The notes: generated from the letters alone by a model not told the origin. Shown: positions 1 through 6,731, numbered from the stretch's first letter. The stretch: 11,006 bases of DNA from Nostoc cf. edaphicum LEGE 07299 (GCF_015207245.1 NZ_JADEXF010000028.1:1-11006); one strand, 5' to 3'. Numbers and translations: made by a program.

Positions 1-99
1 TTTGTGGTCTGTGCTGAAGCTAAAGTATTGCCTCCAGTCTGTTCTAGGTTCCTGTTGAGGTGCGTCACCTGTAATGTCTTCAACGGAAATATTTGTCAT
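1..99 (-). CDS. coxA: Cytochrome c/quinol oxidase subunit I, N-terminal 33 codons (runs off the window)
   Basis: Reading the minus strand from the ATG at 97-99 gives 33 open codons to the window edge, ending in the stretch DWRQYFSFSTDHK. The FSFSTDHK motif is the typical cytosolic lead-in to helix 1 of heme-copper oxidase subunit I, so the catalytic heme/CuB subunit continues to the left of the window. An in-frame TGA at 103-105 lies two codons upstream, so this ATG is the only possible start in reach. The ATG lies inside a heptamer repeat (AAATGACAAAT) and has no clear Shine-Dalgarno, only a weak GGA. It follows coxB by 101 bases on the same strand, in the usual coxB-coxA order. The family call is firm for so short a piece because of motif plus context. 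Confidence 0.85.
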   Translation of the reverse strand, partial: MTNISVEDITGDAPQQEPRTDWRQYFSFSTDHK

Positions 100-201
100 T
101 TGTCACTTGTCCTTTGTCACTTGTCCTTTGTCATTTGTCATTTGTCACTTGTCATTTGTCACTTGTCCAAAACCAATAACTAATGACTAATGACCAATGA
201 C
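92..201. repeat. Heptanucleotide tandem repeat array (STRR type) between coxB and coxA
   Basis: Eleven uninterrupted 7-base units run from 92 to 168, all variants of YTTGTCM (TTTGTCA, CTTGTCC, CTTGTCA). After a five-base gap a second family follows from 174 to 201: CAATAAC, TAATGAC, TAATGAC, CAATGAC. This fits the short tandemly repeated repetitive (STRR) heptamers known from heterocystous cyanobacteria. The array fills nearly the whole coxB-coxA spacer. Its left end contains the coxA ATG and its right end touches the coxB TAG stop. Confidence 0.9.
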
Positions 202-1163
202 TAATTGCTGTAATTAACTACAGGGGCTTGTGCGGGTGCTACCGTAACCCAGCCTTTGATTAATTCTTTTGATTCTTGGGCATATTCGGAAGCTGCTTGA
301 TTATTTGCAGTACATGGTTTACGATTTGCCGCTTCTGCAAGCCACTTCTTGTAATCTTCAGGGGACTCGACAACAACATTTGCCCGCATGGTTGCAAAGT
401 AAGTACCGCTAAATTCGGAATCGGTCAATTCATATTTGCCAATGCGGATAGGGGTGAATTCAAAGTCAATGTTGCGGTTGGGAATAATGTCTTGCTTGAC
501 TCGGAAAGCCGGAATATAAAAGCCGTGGAGAACATCCTCAGATTGCATAGCTAAACGGATGCGATGATTGACGGGTAAATGTAGTTCGGTGCTGGTAATT
601 CCTGTTTTTGGATAGCGGAAAACCCAAGCCCACTGTTTGGCATTAACTTCAATGTCTTCAAATGGGATTACATTTGATGTAGCATCAGTTGATGCAGTTG
701 AGGAAGTTGGGGAGGCGGAAACTATCCCCGCATCTCCGTTAATTGGTGCAGCAGATGCCGATTTCATCCCTATTGGAATATGCAGATGCATAGCTTCCAT
801 TGGGCCTTGAATCCCCATTTGCTCGTAGATTTGGTAGCTGTAAGTGGCAATCCAAAACACTAGCAATACAGGAATTGCAGTCCAGACAATTTCTAGTGTG
901 ATATTTCCTTCAATTGGGGGGCCATCGCTGGTATCATATTGTTCTGCTCGATGGAAAATCGCTGAGTAGATAAGTGTTCCTGTGACTCCAAGGAAGATAA
1001 ATGCTCCCAGTGTGATTAAGAAACTAAACAACTTATCGACAAGCTGCGATTCTGCTGCGGCTTGAGGAGGCATCCAGGAATACGTCCACTGCCCTATCAA
1101 AAGACTAACAGCAGTTAAGGCGATCGCTAACGCACTCAAGATCAAAATATTTCGGATTTTCAT
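201..1163 (-). CDS. coxB: Heme-copper oxidase subunit II lacking the CuA site (ARTO/cox3 type)
   Basis: This encodes 320 residues from the ATG at 1163. Helices lie at about 7-27, 43-68 and 88-110, followed by a periplasmic or lumenal cupredoxin domain (about 168-266) with the aromatic motif QWAWVFRYP and DVLHGFYIP. The CuA loop, normally CSE(L/F)CGxxHxxM, here reads DSEFSGTYFATM (248-259): both cysteines are replaced by D248 and S252 and the second histidine by F256, while H213 and M259 remain. Without CuA it should not take electrons from cytochrome c, and CuA-less subunit II is the hallmark of the cyanobacterial alternative respiratory terminal oxidase, thought to oxidise quinol. An ATG at 1178 adds five residues but lies in the heptamer repeat, so I prefer 1163. 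Neither has a good ribosome site. Residues 131-167 form a low-complexity A/S/T insert. Confidence 0.93.
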   Translation of the reverse strand: MKIRNILILSALAIALTAVSLLIGQWTYSWMPPQAAAESQLVDKLFSFLITLGAFIFLGVTGTLIYSAIFHRAEQYDTSDGPPIEGNITLEIVWTAIPVLLVFWIATYSYQIYEQMGIQGPMEAMHLHIPIGMKSASAAPINGDAGIVSASPTSSTASTDATSNVIPFEDIEVNAKQWAWVFRYPKTGITSTELHLPVNHRIRLAMQSEDVLHGFYIPAFRVKQDIIPNRNIDFEFTPIRIGKYELTDSEFSGTYFATMRANVVVESPEDYKKWLAEAANRKPCTANNQAASEYAQESKELIKGWVTVAPAQAPVVNYSN

Positions 1164-1173
1164 AGCGATAAAA

Positions 1174-1241
1174 GTCATTGGTCATTGGTCATTAGTCATT
1201 AGTCATTAGTTATTTACAAGGGACAAATGACAAAGGACAAA
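1174..1241. repeat. Heptanucleotide tandem array upstream of coxB, inverted copy of the 92-201 array
   Basis: Units GTCATTG x2, GTCATTA x3 and GTTATTT run from 1174 to 1215, then after five bases GGACAAA, TGACAAA, GGACAAA from 1221 to 1241. These are the reverse complements of the two heptamer families found at 174-201 and 92-168, in mirrored order. The array fills the space between the second DUF2231 gene and coxB and overlaps the alternative coxB start at 1178. Confidence 0.88.
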
Positions 1242-1247
1242 CATGAG

Positions 1248-1853
1248 TTACTTCAGGAGTAAATTGGGGTCTTTACCCAAGCGCAACAATATATCAGCAG
1301 TATTGTGAACCCCAAACTCAGCAGCTAAGTGCGCTCCTAGCGTACCGTGGATGAACATGATGAACATGATGAACAGCCCAGAAACTAAATAAGTCCACTG
1401 CACCTGTTGACTGTCATCCTGATGCCAAATATAGCGCTGAAATCCTCTCCAAATAGCCATCCCAAGAATTAGCGCTAGTAGAAAAACACCACCTACTCCA
1501 TGCCAAAGCATTGTTTCCATAGCTTCTAATCCCCAGGCACTCTTTACCCCAGTCAGGGGTTCTGCCAACATGATTTCGTAAAAACCTGCTGCTACCGTAA
1601 AAATTGTGATGAGTGCTGAACCTAGCATATTGTACCAGCCAGCATCAAAGAAGCTAGAACGAGTGGCAGGAACTGCTAAAAACTTGAAGATTGGTTGTTG
1701 TAGAGGGAAGAATGCACCAATCAAATCAAAGGTAATGCCAAGGATGAACAAACCTATAGTGAGATGAACTAAATTTGGGTGAATGGGTATAGTGTAGGGC
1801 AACCCATTTGCTCCCATCTGAGTCTTTAATTGCTCAATAACTTCAGGGTTCAT
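1248..1853 (-). CDS. DUF2231-family membrane protein, second gene of the oxidase operon
   Basis: A 201-residue integral membrane protein with about four helices (roughly 28-48, 74-92, 117-136, 153-172). The N-terminal IPIHPNLVHL (H25, H30) and further histidines H118, H169, H175 and H183 in or near helices fit the DUF2231 pattern. Paired membrane histidines suggest heme or metal binding, which is my inference. The ATG (1851-1853) overlaps the upstream stop in a TAATG junction, with AAGGAGG inside the end of the upstream gene as ribosome site, so the two are translationally coupled. It lies just before coxB. In Anabaena PCC 7120 I recall two such genes heading the cox3 operon, which suggests a role in assembly or electron transfer of this oxidase. 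The precise function is unknown. Confidence 0.85.
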   Translation of the reverse strand: MNPEVIEQLKTQMGANGLPYTIPIHPNLVHLTIGLFILGITFDLIGAFFPLQQPIFKFLAVPATRSSFFDAGWYNMLGSALITIFTVAAGFYEIMLAEPLTGVKSAWGLEAMETMLWHGVGGVFLLALILGMAIWRGFQRYIWHQDDSQQVQWTYLVSGLFIMFIMFIHGTLGAHLAAEFGVHNTADILLRLGKDPNLLLK

Positions 1854-2344
1854 TACAGTAAGCCCTCCTTTATGGCTTCAACAACTGGTACAGTGTGCAA
1901 TCCATATACCCAAACCAATTCATCTCCGAAATACACTTGTATGCCTACCAAAACAGTCAAAAGTAGACTTGCTGCTAGATAATAAACTGATATTTTTTCT
2001 GGAGTGCGGCAATGAATCACGTAACGCCAAGCTGTAATAGCTGCCAGAATTCCTGCAAGTGACCAGCCAAGGAGCGTATGTAAATTAAGTACTGGTTGAG
2101 CTGCATTATAAGGTTGTGCTAAACCTGCTTCAAATTGACCAAAAATAACGGCGATGAAGATGGAGATTGTAGCGAAAAACATATTCCACCAACTCACCTC
2201 GAAAAGACGGTAGTTGCTAGTAAAGTATCCAATGACATCACACACGAAGGCAAACAACACCATCGCAATCACAAAATGGACAATGATGGGATGTATCGTA
2301 TCAGGATACGGTAAATTATGGTTATTCAGAAGATTCTCAAGCAT
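1853..2344 (-). CDS. DUF2231-family membrane protein, first gene of the oxidase operon
   Basis: A 163-residue membrane protein with about four helices (18-40, 52-70, 88-110, 120-138). Key histidines are H18 and H23 in DTIHPIIVHF, H89 in LHTLLGW and H150 in GLHTV. The HP-x-x-VH start and LHxxLGW segment are shared in outline with the downstream paralogue, so the pair probably arose by duplication and may form a heterodimer (inference). The start ATG at 2342-2344 has no obvious Shine-Dalgarno. The 166 bases upstream contain two copies of another heptamer, TTAGTGC (2366-2379). I found no NtcA-type GTA-N8-TAC site there. This is probably the first gene of a DUF2231-DUF2231-coxB-coxA transcript. 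Confidence 0.83.
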   Translation of the reverse strand: MLENLLNNHNLPYPDTIHPIIVHFVIAMVLFAFVCDVIGYFTSNYRLFEVSWWNMFFATISIFIAVIFGQFEAGLAQPYNAAQPVLNLHTLLGWSLAGILAAITAWRYVIHCRTPEKISVYYLAASLLLTVLVGIQVYFGDELVWVYGLHTVPVVEAIKEGLL

Positions 2345-2510
2345 GGTATTCTACTGATATGTTAGTTAGTGCTTAGTGCTTACAAAGCAATACTTCGCAA
2401 TCTTTTGATTTCTACAACAACTTAGATTGCACTTAAAATCCTTCTAAATAACAACAGCAATTCTGATGAGGAGAATTCTTTCACAGAGTAGCTTAATTCT
2501 TATAGGCAAA

Positions 2511-2807
2511 TTAAACGTAGTTTTGCGCCCAGTGATTAAATTTGGTCACTAGTTTATCAAAATCGACTCCCATCGCTATGCGTCTGATAGTTGAGTATGA
2601 GGGAACACCGTGTTTTTGTATTTCAAATATTTTGATCAATACTCGACGATGCTGTTTGACGAAATCCCCCCACGCGCGGTATCCAACATATCCACTCATA
2701 GTACCCATTATTACAAACAGCAACACCAACCATAGTGGATGTCTTCGACCATCACTTGTTCTGAAGTCTTCTACTTGCCGCAGATGTTCAATCAGACAAG
2801 CACCCAT
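2511..2807 (-). pseudogene. Truncated ISAs1-type transposase (N-terminal domain only)
   Basis: 98 residues beginning MGACLIEHLRQVEDFRTSDG, then GRRHPLWLVLLFVIMGTMSG, GYRAWGDFVKQHRR and GVPSYSTIRRIAMGVD. This is the DDE_Tnp_1-associated N-terminal domain of ISAs1-family transposases, whose full proteins are roughly 350-400 residues. The frame stops at 2511-2513 and no catalytic DDE region follows before the DUF2231 gene, so it is a remnant. The start looks genuine, with GAGGGGAT eight to ten bases upstream of the ATG at 2807. The sequence CAGGGCTGTTTCATTCCC (minus strand, about 2848-2865) could be the old left end of the element; I could not find a matching right end near 2345-2510. Confidence 0.8.
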
Positions 2808-3170
2808 GATTCTTATCCCCTCAACACTTGCAATTTTACCTGTTTTAGGGAATGAAACAGCCCTGCCTGCTCCCTGCCCCTTGTCCTCTTCAATGACTAA
2901 ATAGGCTTCGGATATTATTATGCCCTAAGCTCATAATGAGAATTGCTGGTCTTGGAGTGTACTTTATTTTTTTGAAGAATTTTGTACTTTTGATTCTCCA
3001 TATATAAAGAATATCATACATTTGTTAAAATTACTTGCGATCGCTAACTAATTTTCAAACAGTATGTGTGGTTACAATTAATCATGAACTTGAGGATTAT
3101 CAGCCAATAATTGCGTTTTTTCTTTTATTTCAGTGTGAGGAGTTCTGACCTGTTCAAAAAAGTTAGATAC
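2808..3170. other. Gene-free stretch, AT-rich, with one HIP1 site
   Basis: 363 bases with no convincing coding frame on either strand. The first 60 bases are probably the left end of the ISAs1 remnant, followed by a C-rich run of CCTGCC/CCCTGCC units (2861-2882) typical of cyanobacterial spacer repeats. A HIP1 octamer lies at 3037-3044. The rest is AT-rich spacer downstream of the PsiE-family gene. I see no strong terminator hairpin. Confidence 0.6.
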
Positions 3171-3578
3171 TCAAGGTAAAGCCACAAGAATTCCCGCTAA
3201 TACTACTAAAAATACTGCAATTCCAAAAATTTGATCGCGGGGAATTTCAAGAACACCGCGTAGAATCACCTCTCTTAAAGCAGAAACCATAGTAATCTCT
3301 ACTGCTGCTGCCACGGATGTCCGTTGTTGTTGTATATGATCAATTAACAGGCGGAATAACTCTACTAAAATCAAAATGAACAGAATATCAGATGTTACTT
3401 GCCGTAAATCTAATGGACTCAAAAAGGAGAAGAACATATCTCCCAGTCGAATGAGCATCACACAGAATAAACCAAGACAGAGAGAAATGATAATAAAGTC
3501 TTGAAAAAACTCCAGGTTACGTACAATTGTATTTCTTTGTAGCCAGTCATTTAAGTTTAAAGTTAACCCTTTGAGCAT
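3171..3578 (-). CDS. PsiE-family (phosphate-starvation-inducible-like) membrane protein
   Basis: A 135-residue protein with about four helices (25-50, 60-82, 92-110, 115-134). The segment LFILILVELFRLLIDHI followed by SVAAAVEITMVSALREVILRG is the recognisable PsiE core, with the conserved VEI and REVIL stretches. PsiE proteins are inner-membrane proteins of unknown biochemistry, named for phosphate-starvation induction in enterobacteria; that regulation cannot be assumed here. The ATG at 3578 has AGGA seven bases upstream. An AT-rich TTATATAAAT about 25-35 bases upstream could hold a -10 element, just below a strong inverted repeat at 3625-3656. It stands alone, in the same direction as its neighbours. 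I see no pho-box-like direct repeats. Confidence 0.8.
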   Translation of the reverse strand: MLKGLTLNLNDWLQRNTIVRNLEFFQDFIIISLCLGLFCVMLIRLGDMFFSFLSPLDLRQVTSDILFILILVELFRLLIDHIQQQRTSVAAAVEITMVSALREVILRGVLEIPRDQIFGIAVFLVVLAGILVALP

Positions 3579-3624
3579 CGTATTTCCTAACAGACTAGAT
3601 TCATTTATTTATATAATTGAAATA

Positions 3625-3656
3625 GTGCTGAGTATCTAGCATCGATTACTCAGCAC
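3625..3656 (-). terminator. Perfect 10-bp inverted repeat between the 73-residue ORF and the PsiE gene
   Basis: GTGCTGAGTA (3625-3634) and TACTCAGCAC (3647-3656) are perfectly complementary with a 12-base loop. In the minus direction the stem is followed by TATTTCAATTATATAAAT, AT-rich but without a clean T run. It may end the transcript of the 73-residue gene, or act as an operator ahead of the PsiE promoter. Confidence 0.4.
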
Positions 3657-3722
3657 GGGCTAAACGCCCCGCTACCGCTAACGGACTGCATTCAACCCCC
3701 ATTATTTAGCTATGGGGTTCAA
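3657..3722. repeat. Dispersed-repeat-like segment with an imperfect hairpin
   Basis: The GGGCTAAACGCCCCGCTACC-like segment followed by CAACCCCCAT, nine bases of loop and ATGGGGTT resembles intergenic repeats I recall from Nostoc-type genomes. The second half can fold into a 6-9 bp stem (3693-3719) with one bulged C. Its family assignment is from memory only. Confidence 0.4.
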
Positions 3723-3743
3723 CTCAACCGTATTAAACGATTT

Positions 3744-3965
3744 TTAACCGTTGAGTTTATGTGCGGTTTCGGCAGTTTTCATTTTAGATGCTGCGGTTGT
3801 TAAGCTATTTGTAGCCTTGATGATCTCTTGTAAGGTTTCGTTGATCAGATTTTCATCAGGTGGAGCTTCTAATAAGTAAGTTTCTATGAAAATCTCCACT
3901 CGATTCATAATTATTTTGGCTTGAGAGCGTAGTCTGTTGAGGTCTTTGGTAGATAGATTATTCAT
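3744..3965 (-). CDS. Small hypothetical helical protein (73 aa)
   Basis: I do not recognise this protein. It is 73 residues, almost entirely predicted helix, with no membrane segment and no cysteine: an N-terminal basic helix (KDLNRLRSQAKIIMNRVEIF), a short turn with PPDEN (36-40), and a second amphipathic helix (ETLQEIIKATNSLTTAASKM). A two-helix hairpin that dimerises is a reasonable guess. What makes it look real is the ribosome site AAAGGAG ten bases before the ATG at 3965. It is separated from PsiE by repeats, so it is probably monocistronic. Confidence 0.6.
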   Translation of the reverse strand: MNNLSTKDLNRLRSQAKIIMNRVEIFIETYLLEAPPDENLINETLQEIIKATNSLTTAASKMKTAETAHKLNG

Positions 3966-4193
3966 TGTTTGAAGCTCCTTTGGTTTCGCGGGTTAATTCT
4001 ACATTTTTAGTCAGCAATTCTCAGTCAAAGAGCGATTCTTACAGGTCAGCCCTTTTTTGAAACATAAAACTTGCTGGAATACCCATTAAATTGTTCGCCT
4101 GTTGACTGCTTAAATGCCTTCAGATTCCCCAAATTCGTAGAAAGGTTTCAAGCAGGAGAATTGCTATATCTGACAAGTTAGCGAGTCTATTTT

Positions 4194-4352
4194 AGGACTT
4201 ACGCACTGAAAACGTAAAACTAGGGTTTGAGATTGCAACTCTTGGAGACGCTCTGTGTAGCTTGCTTATCGGTAGATGCGATGGCGTAACCGCCCACCGG
4301 AGGTGATCGCTGCACTCGCAATGACATAATTTTGTTACGGTGCGTAAGTTCT
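4194..4352. mobile_element. MITE-like element bounded by AGRACTTACGCAC inverted repeats
   Basis: The left end AGGACTTACGCAC (4194-4206) is mirrored at the right by GTGCGTAAGTTCT (4340-4352), which reverse-complements to AGAACTTACGCAC: 12 of 13 positions match. The roughly 159-base interior has no coding potential and contains palindromic repeat sequence. Non-coding elements of this size with terminal inverted repeats fit a MITE, and the GGACTTACGCA motif recurs beside insertion sequences in cyanobacterial genomes as I recall. No target duplication is evident. Confidence 0.55.
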
Positions 4353-4382
4353 ATATCTATTCCTGAGACTTACGCACCGTAA
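4335..4382. repeat. Perfect 15-bp inverted repeat (strong hairpin) reusing the MITE end
   Basis: TTACGGTGCGTAAGT (4335-4349) pairs perfectly with ACTTACGCACCGTAA (4368-4382) across an 18-base loop. The left arm overlaps the right end of the 4194-4352 element, so the motif occurs three times here, as if two element ends had been placed head to head. In the minus direction this lies about 160 bases past the nitroreductase stop. Confidence 0.7.
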
Positions 4383-4545
4383 TCATCTTTTGAGACTGAG
4401 TGTAGGGTTTTAAGTCTTTAAGCATCAAAAGCTTTGGTGCAGATATCAGAAGTTCTCCTTTAGTCGCCGCTCTTGCTAGCTTACTTAAGATTAAGGGTAT
4501 GGTGAATGCTTAGAGTTCTATGTGTCTTTGGGCTGTTGATTCCTT

Positions 4546-5367
4546 TTATAGCAATTTGAAGCCGAAGTTATTCAGAGTCTCACGCACGTATTTGCACCCT
4601 TTTAAATAGTCTAAAGTGGCAATCCGCTCGGCTGAGTGTTGTGACCAATCACCAGCGACATTCATCTTTTGTTCAGTGTAGAATTCTTTCATGATATCGT
4701 TGTAGTGAGCGATCGCATCATCTTGCTCTGCCAATTTATAGGTTTCCCGGTGGAATACAGCTGGCTGAGGTAGGCGCGGCTTAACAACAGGTTGTGCTTC
4801 AGGATTGGGATAACCCACACACAACCCAAACACTGGGAACACAAAAGGCGGCAAATTCAACAATGTGGCTACCTCTTGAGTACTTTTGCGGATTGCGCCG
4901 ATATATACCGTTCCTAAACCAACAGATTCAGCAGCTACAATCGCATTTTGCGCTGCGACTGAAGCATCGACTATGGCTTTAACCAACAGTTCTACGTAAT
5001 CCAGAGCTACGGGAGTTAGTCCGCGACTGTCAGCAATATGAGCCAGACGACCTAAATCTGCTAACCAAACGAAGAATACGGGAGCTTGGTTAATCCATAC
5101 TTGGTTATTAGCCAGCCTGCATAATTCTGCTTTGCGTTCTGGATCTTCAACTGCTACCACACTCCAGGTTTGCATATTAGCTGAACTAGGAGCAGATTGA
5201 GCAGCAGCAACTAGCCATTCCAGAGTTCCTGGTGGTAAAGGATCGGATAGATAAGACCGAACTGAACGGTGAGCTAGTAGTGTTTCTAGAGATTCGTTCC
5301 AGTCAATTTCGTAATTGAAGGGAACTTCACCGTAGCGCGATCGCAGTAGTTCTGTAGGATTGGTCAT
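4546..5367 (-). CDS. NfsA/FRP-type nitroreductase (FMN, NAD(P)H-dependent)
   Basis: A 273-residue flavoprotein. FMN-contact motifs are visible in order: HRSVRSY (33-39), AAQSAPSSANMQTWSVV (55-71), AAESVGLGTVYIGAIR (145-160) and FGLCVGYP (180-187), followed by the KPRLPQPAVFHRE segment and a long C-terminal helical tail typical of the NfsA/flavin reductase branch. Such enzymes are cytosolic dimers that reduce nitroaromatics, quinones or free flavin; the natural substrate is unknown. A GTG at 5391 would add eight residues, but I chose the ATG at 5367 because a duplicated relic at 6337-6411 preserves that same ATG and MTNPT start. No clear ribosome site is seen. It follows the 2OG oxygenase by 123 bases in the same direction and could be co-transcribed with it. 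Confidence 0.9.
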   Translation of the reverse strand: MTNPTELLRSRYGEVPFNYEIDWNESLETLLAHRSVRSYLSDPLPPGTLEWLVAAAQSAPSSANMQTWSVVAVEDPERKAELCRLANNQVWINQAPVFFVWLADLGRLAHIADSRGLTPVALDYVELLVKAIVDASVAAQNAIVAAESVGLGTVYIGAIRKSTQEVATLLNLPPFVFPVFGLCVGYPNPEAQPVVKPRLPQPAVFHRETYKLAEQDDAIAHYNDIMKEFYTEQKMNVAGDWSQHSAERIATLDYLKGCKYVRETLNNFGFKLL

Positions 5368-5490
5368 AGTCAGCTTTTGAGGAGTGAACACTTTTTGACG
5401 ATTTCACAGGGATTACCAACAACGAAAAGGAAGAACTAGAAAGTCAGGAGGCTGATTTTCTGACAGAAGTAGAGAGAAAATACTTAATTG

Positions 5491-6201
5491 CTACGCGGCT
5501 AGCTGGGTTTCTCTAAAATCTGAAGTTAGATTGTTCCGAAAAAAAGCAACTCGTAAAGCTAGCCGAGACTCAGATGCAGGGCAAGTAAGCGGAGTAACCG
5601 TATGCCAAGAATTGTCAGAACGTGCGATCGCAACTGAGGAATCGCTGACGGGTAGAATATCTTGGAAGGCAGATTCCGGCTGGGAGTCTTTGAGAATTCG
5701 CAAACAGCCTCCCCAGTCTACAGACCATTGTTGATTGAAAAATAGCAGATGAGTTAAAACTTTGTTCGGCTCGTCTGTATGAGGGCGATGTAAGTGTCCA
5801 AAATTATACCGACGAAACCCAATACCCATTGCACAGTCCTTTAACTCCAACCCAGACATTTCGGCTATTGCTGCGCGGTAAGAATCTGTCCACAGTTCTT
5901 CTATCAGCTGTCGCCAGATATTACTAAGGGGAAGCAAGTTAGAAGTAAATCTCCCTTCTGCAATGCGCTGCTGCCAGCGACTATCGCTATATCTGAGCAT
6001 CAAGGAAATATCCTCGCTACTGACAAACATTTTTGTCCACAGGTATCCGTATCCCTCGCCTTCTGAGAAGCGAAACTCTTCGTGGGGAAAACTGGCAGCT
6101 AGTTCTAAGCTTGCTTCTGGTGAAAGCAGGTTTTTGATCAAAGCCCAATTGTATGGGACTTTTTGCATTGCTGTGGTACGAATGGAATCAAAATTAAGCA
6201 T
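5491..6201 (-). CDS. 2-oxoglutarate/Fe(II)-dependent oxygenase family protein
   Basis: 236 residues with a double-stranded beta-helix signature in the C-terminal half. Iron ligands fit H141 and D143 (HRPHTDEPNK) and distal H200 (SDNSWHTVTP), with R213 (ESRLALRV) as the likely 2-oxoglutarate carboxylate anchor. The layout resembles the prolyl-4-hydroxylase-like 2OG-FeII_Oxy branch, which hydroxylates protein side chains or small molecules; I cannot name the substrate. There is no signal peptide or membrane helix, so it is cytosolic. The ATG at 6201 is not preceded by a good ribosome site; an internal ATG at codon 12 is an alternative. It lies between the intact nitroreductase and the broken nitroreductase copy, 123 bases upstream of the former. 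Confidence 0.8.
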   Translation of the reverse strand: MLNFDSIRTTAMQKVPYNWALIKNLLSPEASLELAASFPHEEFRFSEGEGYGYLWTKMFVSSEDISLMLRYSDSRWQQRIAEGRFTSNLLPLSNIWRQLIEELWTDSYRAAIAEMSGLELKDCAMGIGFRRYNFGHLHRPHTDEPNKVLTHLLFFNQQWSVDWGGCLRILKDSQPESAFQDILPVSDSSVAIARSDNSWHTVTPLTCPASESRLALRVAFFRNNLTSDFRETQLAA

Positions 6202-6336
6202 GGTAGAAAAAACGCTTTAGTATAATTAACCAATCATGATTACCCTGGACATCAAGTGGTATTGGAGGATCAAGAACCGATTTACCTCTGCATAAGAAGC
6301 TTTGCTCAAGCCGCAGAAGTTTCATCGCCGCAACAC

Positions 6337-6411
6337 TTAAAAGTCGTTCCAATCAATTTCGTAATTGAAAGGAATTTCACGCGATCGCAATAATTTTGTA
6401 GGATTTGTCAT
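6337..6411 (-). pseudogene. Broken 5' copy of the nitroreductase gene
   Basis: Reading from the ATG at 6411 gives MTNPTKLLRSR, then EIPFNYEIDWND and a stop after 24 codons. This matches the first residues of the intact nitroreductase (MTNPTELLRSRYGEVPFNYE...), with a two-codon deletion. At DNA level the similarity spans about 6344-6463 against 5294-5420, so about 50 bases of upstream sequence are duplicated too (ending GGGATTACCAAC in both). Similarity ends abruptly after the codons for DWN. The rest of 6202-6527 holds nothing else I can identify. Confidence 0.85.
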
Positions 6412-6527
6412 AGTCAACTTTTGAACTTGAACGCTTTTTTACAATTTCAGAGGGATTACCAACCCCATTGCAAATTTGTTTAGGTGCAAGACAACTCACT
6501 TTACCGATAGCGATTCTTCAGCACTGC

Positions 6528-6725
6528 TCAAAGTAGGTCAATATCAACCTCTTCAGAATCAAACTGCTTTCCTTGCTGTTTGAGTGATTGTCCTTGGAGA
6601 CTACGCAACAGGGAGCGCAAAACATCAGTCTTAGTGCGTTGGAACTGCTTGCAGTACTGCTCTAGAAGTTGCCGTTCTTCTAGAGACAATTGAAAAGTGA
6701 TCCATCCTTGCTCTTTTCTCGGCAT
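6528..6725 (-). CDS. Small ribbon-helix-helix (CopG-like) DNA-binding protein
   Basis: From the ATG at 6725 it is 65 residues: a short basic N-terminus (MPRKEQ), a beta-strand GWITFQLS, then helix LEERQLLEQYCKQF and helix KTDVLRSLLRSLQG. This strand-helix-helix order is the ribbon-helix-helix fold of CopG/Arc-type regulators and many antitoxins, which bind DNA as dimers through the strand. An ATG at 6740 would add MLVIT but falls in the inverted repeat TACCAA-N5-TTGGTA, so I prefer 6725, which leaves the repeat as an upstream operator. Neither start has a clear Shine-Dalgarno. No toxin-like partner is encoded on either side, so it is either a solitary regulator or an orphan antitoxin. Confidence 0.65.
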   Translation of the reverse strand: MPRKEQGWITFQLSLEERQLLEQYCKQFQRTKTDVLRSLLRSLQGQSLKQQGKQFDSEEVDIDLL

Positions 6726-6731
6726 AGTTAT

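Larger units (their letters stand above)
3966..4545. other. 580-base gene-free repeat zone
   Basis: No convincing gene on either strand. It holds the MITE-like element at 4194-4352, an adjoining strong hairpin at 4335-4382, and between 4245 and 4320 GC-richer palindromic repeat sequence with CGCCCACCGGAGG. The flanks at 3966-4190 and 4390-4545 look like plain spacer. A short open frame (about 4357-4495, minus) has no good start or ribosome site and was not accepted. Confidence 0.6.

Noticed and set aside
92..201. Possible CRISPR array
   Set aside because: The units are contiguous heptamers without spacers; this is a simple tandem array of STRR type.
2345..2510. NtcA site (GTA-N8-TAC) upstream of the oxidase operon
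   Set aside because: I looked for the spaced motif on both strands and did not find it; only a short TTAGTGC repeat is present.
2542..2904. Plus-strand open frame of 120 codons
   Set aside because: It lies opposite the transposase remnant, has no recognisable domain, and odd composition; a shadow frame.
4357..4495. Short open frame of about 41 codons on the minus strand in the repeat zone
   Set aside because: No suitable start or ribosome site, and its end runs into the 15-bp hairpin repeat.
5368..5391. GTG start of the nitroreductase at 5391
   Set aside because: The duplicated relic retains the ATG and MTNPT start while the preceding codons are not conserved.
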